Shown here: positions 20,460 through 32,629 of the stretch, piece by piece
Layout: each line of letters starts with the position of its first letter
Numbering within the stretch: position 1 is the stretch's first letter
Assembly (NCBI GenBank): GCA_002286855.1
Contig: NRSV01000011.1
Coordinates: forward strand, 248,001 to 312,000
Origin: Bipolaris cookei
Lineage: Eukaryota; Ascomycota; Dothideomycetes; Pleosporales; Pleosporaceae
Direction of reading: 5' to 3'
Length of the DNA: 64,000 nt
Program-made: the position numbers and the translations under genes
Notes under the pieces: model-generated
Databases searched by the model: none
Told to the model about the DNA's origin: nothing
What the model saw: the letters and a program-made list of their open reading frames with translations, nothing else

Positions 20460-23026
20460 ATGCCCGGCGAACTCCTCAGGACCGTGACCGCGAGCCTTTC
20501 GCGGCCCACCAAGCGCAAGATGGAGCCCTCGGTCGACCTTTTCCTCATCACCGACCAGGACGTCGCGTACGAACAGGACATCCAGCGCAATGCCGGCAGC
20601 ATCAAGCCATGGCTCGACTACTACGGCTTCAAAAAGTCACGTGGGAGCATCCTGGAGCAGGCCTTTGTGCTCGAGCGCGCAGTCACCACGCTTCCGCGCT
20701 CCTACAAGCTGTGGAAGCTGTACCTTGAGTTGCGGACAAAGCACCTTGCCAACAAGAACCCGGCCAAGTTCGCGCCCCACTATGTCAAGGTCAACGCCCT
20801 TTTCGAGCGTGCCCTTGTCCTGCTTAACAAGATGCCACGGATCTGGGAAATGTACCTCAACTTCCTCATGCAGCAGCCGCTCGTGACCACTACCCGCCGT
20901 ACGTTTGACCGAGCATTGCGCGCCCTCCCCTTGACCCAGCACAACCGCATCTGGGCCTTGTACCGACCCTTCGCGATGTCTGCATCCGGCGAGACGGCTG
21001 TCAAGATCTGGCGCCGGTACATGCAAATTCACCCCGAAGATGCTGAGGATTTCATTGAGCTCCTCAAGGACATGCGCAAGTACACCGAGGCTGTCAAAAA
21101 GTACATGGAGATTCTCAACAATCCTCGCTTCAAAAGCAAAGAAGCAAAGGGGCCTTTCCAGTTCTGGACTGAGATGATTGATCTCATCATTGACCATGCT
21201 AAAGAAATCGATACCAGCGACGATAGCGGCATCGACGTCGAGAAAATCATCCAGAGCGGGATTACCAAGTTTCCCGATCAGCGAGGTATTCTGTGGGTTG
21301 GTCTGGCACGTTATTGGATGCACAAGGGCGAATACGAAAAAGCGCGGGACGTCTTCGAAGAGGGTGTCACTACAGTCATGACTGTGCGCGATTTTTCAGT
21401 CGTTTTCGACACATACGTGGAAGCCGAGGAAACAATGATTGGTATCAGACTAAACGAGGCCGCTGTCCGATCCGAGAAGGGCAAAATCGACGAGGCCGCC
21501 GACGCCGACCTTGACATCAGAATGGTTCGCTTCGAATCACTAATGCAAAGAAGACCGTTCCTACTCAACGATGTCATGTTGCGACAGAACCCGCACAACG
21601 TCATTGAGTGGGAGAAGCGCGTTGTGCTATGGGGCGACAATAAGAAAGAGGTGGTACAGACATACACCGATGCCATTGCCGCGATCAACCCCAAGAAGGC
21701 AGTTGGCAAGTTCCACGAACTATGGACCAACTACGCCAAGATATACGAAGCTGGTGGTGATCTTCAGAATGCACGCGTCATTATGGAGAAAGCCGTCAAG
21801 GTGCCCTTCAAGTCCGTCTCTGAGCTGGCTGAGATGTGGTGCGAATGGGCAGAGATGGAGCTCCGTAACGAAAATTTTGACAAGGCGGTTGACATCATGG
21901 CCAAGGCTACGCAAGCACCAAAACGATCCAATGTTGACTATTTTGACGAATCGCTTTCTCCACAACAGCGTGTACACAAGAGCTGGAAACTGTGGAGTTT
22001 CTATGTTGATCTTGTTGAGAGTGTCAGTACTTTGGAAGAGACAAGAAAGATATATGAAAGGATTTTCGAGCTTCGAATCGCTACACCACAGACGATTGTC
22101 AACTACGCCAACTTGCTGGAAGAGAAAAAATACTTTGAAGATTGCTTCAAGGTATACGAGCGTGGATTGGATCTCTTTAGCTATCCTGTCGCTTTCGAGA
22201 TTTGGAATCTTTATTTAACTAAAGCCGTCGACCGAAAGATTGGTATGGAACGACTACGAGACCTGTTTGAACAGGCTGTTGAGGACTGCCCGCCAAAATT
22301 CGCCAAGGTACTGTATCTCATGTACGGTGCCCTCGAGGAAGACCGTGGTCTGGCTAGGCATGCCATGCGCATCTACGAACGTGCTACACGCGCCGTAGCA
22401 GACGAAGACAGGATGGAAATGTTTAATTTCTACATCACCAAGTCGGCATCTAACTTTGGTCTTACTTCTACACGACCAATCTACGAGCGCGCCATTGCCG
22501 CTCTACCCGACGCAGAAGCCAAGGAAATGTGTCTCAAGTTTGCTGAGATGGAGCGACGTCTGGGAGAAATAGACCGGGCGCGAGCCATCTATGGTCATGC
22601 CAGTCAGTTCTGCGATCCGAGGACAAACCCCGAGTTCTGGAAGAAGTGGGAGTCTTTCGAAGTCCAACACGGAAACGAAGACACCTACAAGGAGATGCTG
22701 CGCATCAAGCGGAGTGTCCAGGCTCAATACAAGTACGCACTACTTCTCTCAAGAACGCTGAGACGCATTGCTAACATATATACAGTACCGACGTCAACTT
22801 CATCGCTTCTCAAGCTGTTGCCCGCGGCCAGCAAAACAGTACGGCCACCAACGAAGACGGGACTGCAGACCCTGCCGACGAAGACGCAATGGCTGCTCTC
22901 GAACGCCAAGCTCGTGCACCCGCTGGCTTCGTCGCTGCTAGCACAGGCCCGCAGGGCGGCAACACCAAGCCTGCCGAAGAGCCAACGGCGAACCCAGACG
23001 CGATCGATCTCGACGACGATCTATGA
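20460..23026 (+). CDS. SYF1: Pre-mRNA-splicing factor Syf1 (XAB2 homologue), HAT-repeat protein
   Basis: Component of the NineTeen/Prp19-associated complex, acting in the nucleus during spliceosome activation. Exons 20460-22732 and 22786-23026 (53-nt intron GTACGC...TACAG) give 837 aa. The protein is almost wholly tandem HAT/TPR-like helical repeats, e.g. RIWEMYLNFLMQQPLVTTTR, LWVGLARYWMHKGEYEKARD, LWTNYAKIYEAGGDLQNAR and FEIWNLYLTKAVDRK. The N-terminal ITDQDVAYEQDIQRNAGSIK is the Syf1 signature. The last exon restores QAQYNTDVNFIASQAVARG and an acidic end (DAIDLDDDL); reading through the intron instead would give an unrelated tail. The start is the first ATG in frame (MPGELLRTV); upstream frame is open but lacks ATG. 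Confidence 0.95.
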
Positions 23027-24506
23027 TTCACGACCGGTGGTTTGGGGTGGGTGGATTTAGGATGGAGATTTGCATTTCGACGGCGTTATATCCATGGCTA
23101 CCTTGCTGCTCTAGCACATTCCTATTATCTTTGCATGTACCGTAGGGTTGACCTAGTATCGGTCTCCCTTGCCTCGTCCTCACTTTTGAGGTTTCGACAG
23201 TCTGGTCTTTGCGCTTTCTTTTTCCTTTCGACTTCGATCGATACCTGGACACAAAATGTTGTTCTCTATCTTGTTCTTTTTTGCATATATGGCGTTTGTC
23301 ATTTGTTGAGAAATGGGGGGTTGACAAAAAAGGAAGACCGCGTTCTTGCAGCCGTGCTTAGACCCCCCTGAAGGAGAGACACACACAGAGACAGAGACTT
23401 GTTTTCCTATGTCATGTTCGAGAGGGCACAAATTTGCCGGCTTCTCCACTTGCAGAGTTTCAAAGCTTTTTTATCTTCGCTCGCCCATGTTACATATAAA
23501 ACATAGTCCTCGGACACGCATACTCACCGCAAAAAAACAAATACCTGATACTCTTCAATTGAAGGGGTAAGCCTTGCACATGTTTGTTCCAGTCCAACTC
23601 GGCGTCTCGCGGTCCGGTACGTACGCGTCCAGACAGAATTACATTGAGCGCAGGTTTGAAATCGGAATCTTCGGGCGGCTGAATAGCATCGTGCCACGCG
23701 TACGGTAAGTACCGGGTATTCATACGAGGTTCGTTGCGTCGATGACTAGGCAACAGGCTTAGGTAATTACGTTTTCCCCCTGCAGTAAGTACCGTAGTTT
23801 GCGAGATGAGCAGTCAGATTATTCAACGCTAAGCATCTCAACTCTAGGCAGCAACTTCACGTGGCCGTCGTCACCACCACTTTCTCTTCCCCGAGGAAAA
23901 CGGGATATGCTAAGATGCTTCTTTGTATTCACAATGCAACAAGTATATAATTGTAATTATTCGTTCTTTTCTTTCAGGAAAGTAGCTACACTTCGCTTCG
24001 GCGTTTCGTATTCTTACTTAACATATCCACATCAACCCCAGGTGTGTACTTTCCTTTTTTTGGCTTTGTCTCGTGTTCAGAGGTGATTAGGCAGACACGC
24101 GTGGGTTCGATTCGAATCATAGTAGTCAGTCACGCTTATTGTTATTTACCTTTTTGGTTTCTGGTACTTGTGTTGATGTCTCTTTTACTCACGAAGTTAT
24201 CTTTTTTCTTTGCCTATAGAGGAAAGAGGATGGAGGAGAGAAGAGAGATCTGATAGGGTCTGCTCACTCGGTCCTTGTGTTCTCGTAAGTCGTATAGTGA
24301 TTTCTTAATATATACACATATGCATTTTTTTTACGGCCTATAGTCGTTTTGCGACCACGCATACTCTTCTTATGACATAATGATTGCTTTGGAAAGAACG
24401 AAGAAAGTTTCTAATCAACTGACTAACGACTACCAAATTCAACCACTTATAAGACTGAGTTGTTTAATATTCCTTTTCTTAGCCTTTTGTAAAGAAGTTC
24501 CACTCG
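23027..24506. other. Intergenic, 1.5 kb, no gene seen
   Basis: Starts with the SYF1 3' flank. Many T-rich stretches and short overlapping frames on both strands, none with motifs or linkable exons. Confidence 0.4.
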
Positions 24507-24511
24507 ACCAC

Positions 24512-24764
24512 TGTTGGCACGATAAAGGGTGTGGTTGAGTCAAAACAACTGCAGTTGCACAAAACACTAAATGAAGACTTGACTGATTCGACTAGCTACT
24601 GGGCTATCGACGCAGCTATATACTCAGCAGTAGCAGGCAAATTTGCAGCTGCTGAAACGTGTGTTCCCCTGCTGAGACGCGTATGCCCTTGCTGGGACTT
24701 GTATGCCCATAGCAAGACCGAGGTAAGACTGGTGTCAGGCTCAATTCCAATATATGTCCCAACA
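24512..24764 (+). mobile_element. Solo LTR (copy 1) with perfect 5-bp target duplication
   Basis: A 253-bp sequence starting TGTTGGCACGATAAAGGG and ending ATATATGTCCCAACA, so it has the TG...CA ends with short inverted repeats (TGTTGG/CCAACA) of an LTR. It is flanked by ACCAC on both sides (24507-24511, 24765-24769). A second copy lies at 49777-50008 in the same orientation. No retrotransposon coding sequence is adjacent, so it is a solo LTR left by recombination. Copy 1 has about 21 extra bases near 24659-24680 compared with copy 2. Orientation is arbitrary. Confidence 0.85.
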
Positions 24765-24769
24765 ACCAC

Positions 24770-26066
24770 GGACGGCTAATACTACGCTGTTTGGATATAG
24801 TAAGGTCTTAACACAAGCAGAAAAGAATGGAAGCAGAATTGATCGACATATGTGATAAATACCAAAACAGAAACAGCATTACTTCCGATTATCTTTATTG
24901 ATAACTTACAATTATTTGTATGATATAGATTATATACCTAGGATCCCTTCGCAACAACCCCTAAGGCTACAAACGAACCGCACTCCACAATGGGAATCGG
25001 CTAAACGCCGGCTAACAAGAGTCATTTATATACAAATACGTCTCAATACCGCGCGCTTTATGCGATACTATTGGTTTTTGAGTGTTCGAGATAGAGATAG
25101 AGCTTGGACAGTCGCCATTATGCTTCCTATCTCGCACATTACCGACAACCAGGTTTGTTACATCTGCGGGTCCATGATTTTACCTTTTCTTTTTTACTTC
25201 CTATCGTGCATCGCGCCTGCATGTACCTGACCCAACATACATACTATACCTAGCGTCGACCACAGTTTTGTAAGTTACTACCTCATGCATGCCGATCTCC
25301 CGGCTCTCTTCCTCACACACCAAACCTCACGGCCGAGTCTCGGCCGAAGAACCGCGTTGTGCGCTGTTGCGCGACGAGAAAGAAGAGAAGAGTCGGGCAG
25401 CACGAACGCCGAGCAATGTGTCACAAGCCGCAGGGCTAGGACAGGGAGCGGAGGCACAAGGACATCCTTGTGCAACTCGCACCGCACTCATTTTACTCCT
25501 GCAAGGCTGAGCTAATGCCACGGCAGTTGTATTAATGGAAGGAAGAAAAATGCGGAGGGTCCAGCGACGAGCCAGTAAAAGGTACTACTAAGTCCGATTA
25601 AAGCCACTCGTCATACAGACATGCGCATTGACCTGAGGTTGACATGAAGTGTAATGGAAGGAAGCTTGGCGCCCTGTTTCGGGTTGCACGTAGGGCTGAT
25701 CGAAATGGGGGATACGAAGATGATCAGACTCCCGGTTAAGGGGGGGGGCAGATGTGGCAGCCACTTCCGGGCTGATGATTGGCGCTTCCGGAATGTCAAC
25801 CTTGGGATTCGGGTCGGCTCAGATTGCTGTCAGCAAGTTTCCCCCATACGCAATCAAAGATGGTTGAACGGCAGAGCAAAAAGTCGCTGGTGACATCGAA
25901 TATGTATATATGTAGGTTGGTGAGGCCAAGAGATGTCATGAGCCTTAGGGGGGCATGGCCACACCGCATCTGTTACAGGCGTGTTACAGAAGAAGGAAGA
26001 AGTCACAGGAGCAAAGAAGACAGATTTTGAACTGACGATGCAACTTAATCACTGTCATTCAACAAC
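24770..26066. other. Intergenic, 1.3 kb, no gene seen
   Basis: GC-rich overlapping frames at 25285-25520 occur on both strands and look accidental. No motifs. The right end holds the promoter of the SET-domain gene. Confidence 0.4.
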
Positions 26067-27314
26067 ATGAACTCTCTAAGGGTCTTTCTTGCTCTAAGCG
26101 GCGCATGTGCCGCCACTGCTACGTCGCACGTCCACGGGCCGTCATCACCACAATGTGCCAACCTACCGCCACAATTTGCAGCACAGATGCAGACCCCACT
26201 CCAGTCCCAGCAATGTCTACATGGAGGTACCAACGCCAAACCGCCACCAGTCATACCGTCATTCCAACACTCGATATGGTCTCACGAGCCGATGTGCGTC
26301 ACTGGGAAACAGAAGGTTTACTGCACACATACAACCGCAGACTCGGGGAGCGGCCATGGTTTGAGCATCATTGCGACACCATCGGCTGCGGGAAAACTAT
26401 CGGCAAAGTTTAGCAAGCAGAAGAAGAGAGTCAAGCATTCCGAAGATGGCCTCCAAATACGCTCGATTGCGGGCAAAGGCAAAAGTCTCTTCACGACAAA
26501 ACTCATCAAGAAGGGAGAGACAATATTACTTGATCCTGCACGCATAATCGCAAGTTCCCACTTTCCAGCGCGCGTATCACACGCCCAAGGCCGGAGTCTG
26601 TTCAATTCTGCGCTTGACCGGCTTCCCGGAGAAGACTACAAGATGGTCGCGGCACTGGATCAGAGTCTGGGTGGAAGTCCAATCGAGGACGTTATGAAGA
26701 CCAACTCTTTTGCCTGTCGGTTAGACGATGGCAACGTAGGCAAAGCCTATATTTGTCTCTTCCCCTCCGTCTCCCGCATTAATCACGCTTGCCAGCCCAA
26801 TGCGCTCGCACGCTTCGTTTCAAAGACACTATCGATGCAAGTCAAGGCCAAGCGAGACATTGCCGCAGGAGAAGAAATCAACATTTCATACGGAAGAGTA
26901 GACTTGACGCGTCAAGAACGACAGGAGCTGTACAAGGATGGGTGGAACTTTGAGTGTACATGCTCGCTCTGTACGGCGCCGCACAGCGAAACCAAGGCAA
27001 GCGACGATCGCCGCGTAAAGTTTGCGAGGCTCAAACAGAAGCTTCAGAATCTGACAGCAGAGACTTACAACGCGAAACAAGTAGTGGAATGGGAGAAGGA
27101 AGTCATGGCGATTGCGCAATTGGAAGGCTTAGAGGTGTTGCTGGCCGAGGATTACGAGAGACTGGCATATGTGTATGCAGGCCATGGAATGGCCAAAGAG
27201 GCAAGGCGTTGGGCGGAAAAGGCCAAGCAGAACTTGCTCGATTGGGCGGTTGAGGACAGTCGTAGAGATGATGGTGTCAGGAGATTGGATGAAACCCTCG
27301 CAGAGTTGGGTTGA
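26067..27314 (+). CDS. SET-domain protein with N-terminal signal-like sequence
   Basis: Single exon, 415 aa. The N-terminus MNSLRVFLALSGACAATATS looks like a cleavable signal peptide, followed by a Cys-containing, proline-rich segment (about 21-90). The SET domain runs from about GLQIRSIAGKGKSLFTTKLI (about 131) to YG at 276. It holds the SAM-binding signature RINHACQPNA (N239, H240) and GEEINISYG (Y275), then a short post-SET cysteine cluster FECTCSLC. A helical C-terminal region follows. The arrangement resembles SMYD/SET5-like fungal proteins. SET enzymes normally methylate lysines in nucleus or cytosol, so a secretion signal is odd; a secreted or ER-lumen protein, or a membrane-proximal one, are both possible. 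Methyltransferase activity is inferred from retained motif residues only. Confidence 0.85.
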   Translation: MNSLRVFLALSGACAATATSHVHGPSSPQCANLPPQFAAQMQTPLQSQQCLHGGTNAKPPPVIPSFQHSIWSHEPMCVTGKQKVYCTHTTADSGSGHGLSIIATPSAAGKLSAKFSKQKKRVKHSEDGLQIRSIAGKGKSLFTTKLIKKGETILLDPARIIASSHFPARVSHAQGRSLFNSALDRLPGEDYKMVAALDQSLGGSPIEDVMKTNSFACRLDDGNVGKAYICLFPSVSRINHACQPNALARFVSKTLSMQVKAKRDIAAGEEINISYGRVDLTRQERQELYKDGWNFECTCSLCTAPHSETKASDDRRVKFARLKQKLQNLTAETYNAKQVVEWEKEVMAIAQLEGLEVLLAEDYERLAYVYAGHGMAKEARRWAEKAKQNLLDWAVEDSRRDDGVRRLDETLAELG

Positions 27315-29058
27315 AGTTTCATGGCTGAACTACTACTTTGGTGACTGGCCATTGCTCAGACTTTCCTAATGAGGTCTCTCCACTGGCTACTAACGTTGCC
27401 TCGGATTGTCATCCGCGCATTTTGTAAAGTTTGAGACCATAATCTGATGTCTGCAGCAAGGGTTTCATCTGTAGTCATGCCGTAATAGGGCGCTAATGGT
27501 CTTCGGAAGATGGTATGCGCTTCCGGCTATTGGCAAGATGAGAATGGGAATGGTCGAGTCAGCCCGGTGAACGCGTCCACGGCAGATGGCGCTGCAAACC
27601 TGTCTCTCTTAAAAGCGTTAGGATGATGCTGTTCGCTTTCAATTCGGTTTCCTCGGGCACCAGCTGACGGTGTTAGTCTGCCAAGTGAACAGGTACGCGT
27701 TCACGCATGGGCCGAAAAGGGCTTGGAGTGTTGTCCTTAAATGGGACAAGGATCCTGCGTGGGGTCTTGGAAAAGGAGGTCAGAGCATAGGTTGTAACTA
27801 GGTAACCAAGTCTAGAAACGATTAGAATGTGACAAAAAAGTAACGAGGCCAAATCTCCACGTAGATCGGTGACGTATGGGAGCTCCTGGCTAGGTCAGAT
27901 TCTTATCAGGGATTCCCGGCTCTTCAGTTTCCGGGTACAGGCGAGCTGAGATCTGACCGACGATCTTCATAATCAGAAGAAAATACACTAGAGAAACGAG
28001 GCTGGGGGCTACGGCCGCAGGGCTATTACAGGTGCGATGATGTTGCCCTCAAAAACGGGTTGAAGCAGCTGTAGTGAGCTCGGCCGGTGGCTAACTTGGA
28101 GTGTGCTGAATTAGTAGCAAGCCATGCGGCTGGCCGTTATCTCTAGCCAGCCAACAAAAAAATGACAGAACGGTTGGCGGTACCGTTGACAACGGTGATG
28201 AGTCGCATCGCGGAGTGCAGAAAATAGAGATGTCGAAGGAGCGTATGGGCGGATGCAGAAGGGAGCTGTAAAGGACCGTCTACGTACATATAGCTGATGC
28301 CAGTCTGGGTCTTGACCTATTATCTGCTCTTCACCTAACCATCATTGTCCCTGCATGCCAAACTTTCCCCTTGACCCCTAGGCGCATTGCTCTCTTGGTC
28401 ACCCATTCGCCGCGTGGTTCTCACTCGTCTTGACGACCTTCTCTTTGTGGCCGGAGCCAAGCAAAAAAGCGATTCTAAACACCCTGCCTGGTACACGTCA
28501 AAGCAGGACAAAACATGGGGGGAGGAAACTCGCGTTCGTGTTTTGTAGCGTGAAATGAGCCACACAGTAGCGCCCGGACAACCCGTTGCCTTTGCTTTTT
28601 CGTTCCTTTGGCAGCTAAGGTCTTCTGGACTCGAGGCGCTAAGCCTGGCTACGGGCGGCCGATTCGCTGCGTTACCCCAGCCGAGTCGTACTTACTTACG
28701 CTTGCGGAACCACAGCGAAGAGGTTTTGTCCACCTTGTTTCATGGCGCGACTGGGTATACCCTGCTATTTTTGTCAGCTCAGCCTGCGCACGTAGGTAAA
28801 GTTGACAGGGCTTCGTCGCATAATACTGCAGAGTAGGGATCACAGACTAAATATGGCCCTGCAATCCTGCTCGTCCCACAACCATATGTATGTGCTGTGG
28901 TTAAACACCTAACTGTCGGTATATCTCCGTAGTCTCTCAACATCACCAGTTCGCTCTTTTACTTTTTGGCTGGTAGCTGTGACCTTTTTTTCCTTCTGGT
29001 CTCTTTGCTTTCATAGTCTCTCCTTTACTTTCTTTTTTTGTTTAGTCTTTTGTCTAAC
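27315..29058. other. Intergenic, 1.7 kb, no gene seen
   Basis: No linkable exons on either strand; overlapping short frames near 28555-28840 occur in several frames and look accidental. The T-rich run just before 29059 is typical of a fungal core promoter and 5' leader. Confidence 0.4.
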
Positions 29059-29896
29059 ATGGTCGGGTGTCGATCTCTCTTAACGATCCTTGTGACTTTG
29101 GCGGCCGTTGTAAAAAGCCAGCAATGCTATGGTGTCGACGGATCGCTACTCGATAAATCATACACACCATGCAACCCCAGCGCAAAGAATAGCGGTTGCT
29201 GCGCGAGCGGCGACATTTGTTTGAGCAATGGACTGTGCATGGGAACTCAAGGAGCCTCCATTGGCGTCATCTTTTCAAAAGGCTGCACAGATTCCACAGG
29301 AAAGGATGTAGCATGCCCACGGCAATGCTCGGGTGGTATGTCTTTACAAAAAAAACTCTTTTAACAATACAAGCAACTCTAACAAATTGACAGGTTCCAG
29401 CAACTCAAACAGCCCATCCACAGTCACCGCATGGCAACTCCAAACCTGCGACTCTGGCGAATACTGCTGCCGCGCAGCCAATTCCACCAAGAGCTGCTGC
29501 AATAACCCCACAGCACCTCGAGTCACATCACCTATCAGCGCCACCCTCCAGATGTCAGCCCCAGCCTCAACACCAGCAACTAACAGCCTCAGCCAAGAAC
29601 ACGCATCTTCCAGCCCTACGCCTATGCCCACACTATCAGCCACTTCCAACTGCCAGGAAGAAAAGACCCACATAGCCATTGTCGGCGCCATCCTTGGAGG
29701 CCTCCTTGGCGGCATCATACTCGGCCTTGTCATTGCCGTGCGATGGATGTACAAGCGCGAGCGCCGCCAACGCCGCCTCAAAGAACACTACGAGACGCAA
29801 ATGTCAAAGACGAATGCCTACCGCAAGGCACTCGAGTCAACCGCCGGCTCAGCGAGACCCAGTCTCTCTCTCGAACAGGTCGTGTCAAAGTCCTAA
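29059..29896 (+). CDS. Cys-rich single-pass membrane protein, fungal, unknown function
   Basis: Exons 29059-29335 and 29394-29896 (58-nt intron, GTATGT...GACAG) give 259 aa. A signal peptide (GCRSLLTILVTLAAVVKS) leads to a Cys-rich ectodomain with motifs QCYGVDGS, SGCCASGDICLSNGLCMG, then TCDSGEYCCRAANSTKSCCN. A Ser/Thr/Pro-rich stalk (about 135-180) follows, then one transmembrane helix (IAIVGAILGGLLGGIILGL plus VIAVRW) with GxxxG-like packing, and a basic cytosolic tail (MYKRERRQRRLKEHYETQ). This layout (Cys-rich head, stalk, single helix, short tail) is common among ascomycete surface proteins. A cell-wall sensing role is possible but unproven. Confidence 0.82.
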
Positions 29897-31362
29897 TACA
29901 GCAGACTAGATTTGGACGACGATAACCCAGCGATGGGCTTGTTACTACTATCATATATGTACAACTCGACTTTTTTCCTTTGTTTTTACAGCTTTTTTTC
30001 TCTAATTGTTGTTATTACAAAACCTCTTTGGTCTCTCTTTTTCTCTCTTTTCCGTTTCTTCTTTTCTTTTCTTATTAGCGTCGGTGTTTTCCCTGGTTAG
30101 GATGGCTTGGGTATGACATGGCGTGGATGAAAGCAAACGACCGGGCGGACAGTGTGTGGTGTGTGTGGTATTTGGTTTCGGTCCGGCATCGGCTCGGGAT
30201 AGTAATCCCGACTATTTCCCCTCCCCTGGGGTTTTTTTTCGGCAATCGTTTATTTCCCTTTTGTTTACTTCTAGATCCCATGAGTCGCTTCGTCAGCGAG
30301 ATTTGTTCGACATCCCCCTTTTTCCTTTCTTGGTCTGTTGAAACAAACATGGTCCTCGACCCTTATGTTTCCTTATGTATCTCATGTCGTTTTGCTTTTT
30401 TCTTTTAGATTGAACACTGCTTCACAGCAACTTCCCAAACTACATACTGCAGAAAAGTAATTTGAACCCAACAGACGAAAATGTCAAAGTATTCATCAAT
30501 CATATGAAAGATATCCCCGTCATGTCAGAATGCCGCTGTAATTTATAACGGCGCTGCTGCTGTAGAAGCAAGGCGAGCAGACAGTAAATTAATCGTAATC
30601 ATCGTCCAGAAAAGAATCTAGCTCGGGATCGGGAATCTTCCGTACATCTCCGTAAGCAAAGGGCAGTTGTAGGCCCCTATGACTCTACAGCATCTTACTT
30701 GCATCAAGTAGTCTGCTTACACACCAAGCACTCGTCATGTAATATGTATCTTGTAAGCAAGATATAAGATCAAAATTATACGACAGCGCTAAAGCCAATG
30801 GGGATTCTCTTTCGGTGCTGGCGTTGGCTTGGTACGAAACGTCGAGTTGGCCCGCTGTGAACACGGTGCTATTTGCACTTGATCGAGGGGCTCTGTGGTG
30901 GGGGATAACAAACCAATCACTCTTATTGTTGAATGGGCTCTGCGGCTAGCTAGCATAAGCGTGGACCGGGTGCAAACAGCAAGATACGAAGCATGTGCGC
31001 GTGGGGCTAAAGAGGGTTTGCACGAATGCAGGAGAGTTGCTAAAAGACAGGTGTGTGTATCCAAGGTTCTTATTCTTCTTGCCTATCTACGTGCGTACAA
31101 GGTTCTCTTCTTATGCTCTCTGCTGTGTGCGGGGTAGAGCTTCCGAGCCACCCAATCGCTGTAACCTTATCACTTATACGGACACTTATATATAATTGCA
31201 AGATACTAATATTGAACACGTTCAGACAAAAGGCAATGGTGACAAGATACAAAAGATTTTACAGACAATGTTTCATTTGATATCTTTATGCACAACAAGT
31301 AGCTCCTCCTTAGAGTCGATCCCAACCCAACAGTGACCTCATACCAATTGGTACTTGGATTC
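29897..31362. other. Intergenic, 1.5 kb
   Basis: No complete gene. At 30594-30680 the minus strand has a short coding-like tail (FAYGDVRKIPDPELDSFLDD then stop) preceded by a possible acceptor, but no other exon could be linked. The rest is T-rich and unremarkable. Confidence 0.35.
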
Positions 31363-32629
31363 TTAAATATCCAATCCTTGAGCACGGCATCTATCGACGA
31401 TGCCTTCGCCAGTAGGCGCGTCAACATTGCCTGTAAGTACGTTAAGAACACAAGGGGCTTTTGGGTCGGCCGGTAAACCATTCTCAAACGGGTTGGTCAG
31501 CTGCTGCTTATTGTTCGCATCAAAGCAGTCAGTTGGGTCCTTGAGTAGTTCCTCCTTGGTAATGCCGTATTTTGACCACAAAACTTTGGCGAGATCATCC
31601 TTATTCTGTGCATTGTTCTTTCCATCCACTTGTGTCAAAAGACGTACAGTGAAGGAATCATGTCCGTTATCTGAGCACAACGTGGCAGGCAATTCGTTGT
31701 AACTTTCAACTTTGCCGTTGCGGAATACGAAAATCTTATGCGCTTGTAAGGTGAGGCCAATTGTTTTGCGAATAATTGCTTCATTAACGATAGTTTGGAG
31801 ATCGCTTTGTGTGAAGTTTTTGCTCACACCTAAGAATGCACCTCCTTTAATAAGTTCATCTACACATGTGAGTAATTGTATTCCACACAACTTGATGCAC
31901 GAGAACTTACCAATTCTGTCCGCCGGATCATCAATCACTACATCGAGCGATTTGTCCAAGGAACCCGGAACGGTGCGCTGGAAATCGCTCAGGGCATCGC
32001 TCATTGTTCTTCCAACATTGCTCCATGCAAGAAACCTATCGGGTGGAGTAGGTGGAGTAGCACGCCTCAAGGCAAATCCCAGGCCCCCTTTGATAGCTTT
32101 TGCACCCATAGCAACAGCACCAGTAAACGGAATTACGCCCAGGACACTGCTGAATAAGGGTCTAATGTTCTACAAGGGCGTGATGCCATCTTTAGGATCC
32201 AGATATACATCCTGAATAATCTCCTCCAATTTTAAAGAGATGATTGAAGAGGCGAATGTGATAGCGGTATTGAGGCTATTCATGTAATTACTGTAGTTCT
32301 GAATAGCCAGCACAGCATACCTGTAGAGCACTAGTTAGCTAAATGGGCAAACATGGTTGACCAGCATTGCAGAATTTGTCGAGGCCACAGAAGAAATTGG
32401 GAGCACCGAAGGAAGCGGCTAGGGGTTGAACATTGTTGATCGTTGTCCGGGTGTAATTTTTCGCAGTCTCGGCAAGGAAATCATCGATTTTCAGGTCGGT
32501 TCATGTCTTCGGCTCCAATGGAGAAACATAACATGAATCCGCGCCAGTCCATGTGTCTTGCGGTAAAGCCACTGAAGAAGCCAAGGCTACGCTGGGGAGG
32601 TACACCAGAATAGTATTTTGTTGATGCAT
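31363..32629 (-). pseudogene. Decayed gene for a secreted ascomycete protein (DUF7872-like, uncertain)
   Basis: Reading from ATG at 32629: signal-like MHQQNTILVYLPSVALASSV, then TGA in SPLEPKT-stop-TDLKID (a TGG to TGA change would explain it), ITINNVQ-like and GAPNFFCGLDKFCNAG. Next come a stop and frameshift around 32320-32350, NYSNYMNSLNTAITFASSII, another stop (DGITPL-stop-NIRPLF) and a long open part 31911-32157. The open part includes RATPPTPPDRFLAWSNVGRT. A valid intron (31860-31910, GTAAGT...TGTAG) joins to DELIKGGAFLGVSKNFTQSD and the C-terminus. With two or three in-frame stops and a frame change it is not functional as read. The family name is recalled from similar fungal proteins and needs checking. 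Confidence 0.65.

Noticed and set aside
24080..24130. GGTTCGATTCGAATC resembling a tRNA B box
   Set aside because: No A box or stems at the right distance.
25285..25520. GC-rich frames on both strands
   Set aside because: Three overlapping frames are open at once, which signals base composition and not coding. No motif or start context.
28555..28843. Open frames before the membrane-protein gene
   Set aside because: Several frames on both strands are open together; no domain, signal or splice link.
15720..30000. Secondary-metabolite gene cluster (MFS transporter as hint)
   Set aside because: No polyketide synthase, NRPS, terpene cyclase or tailoring enzymes nearby; neighbours are housekeeping genes.
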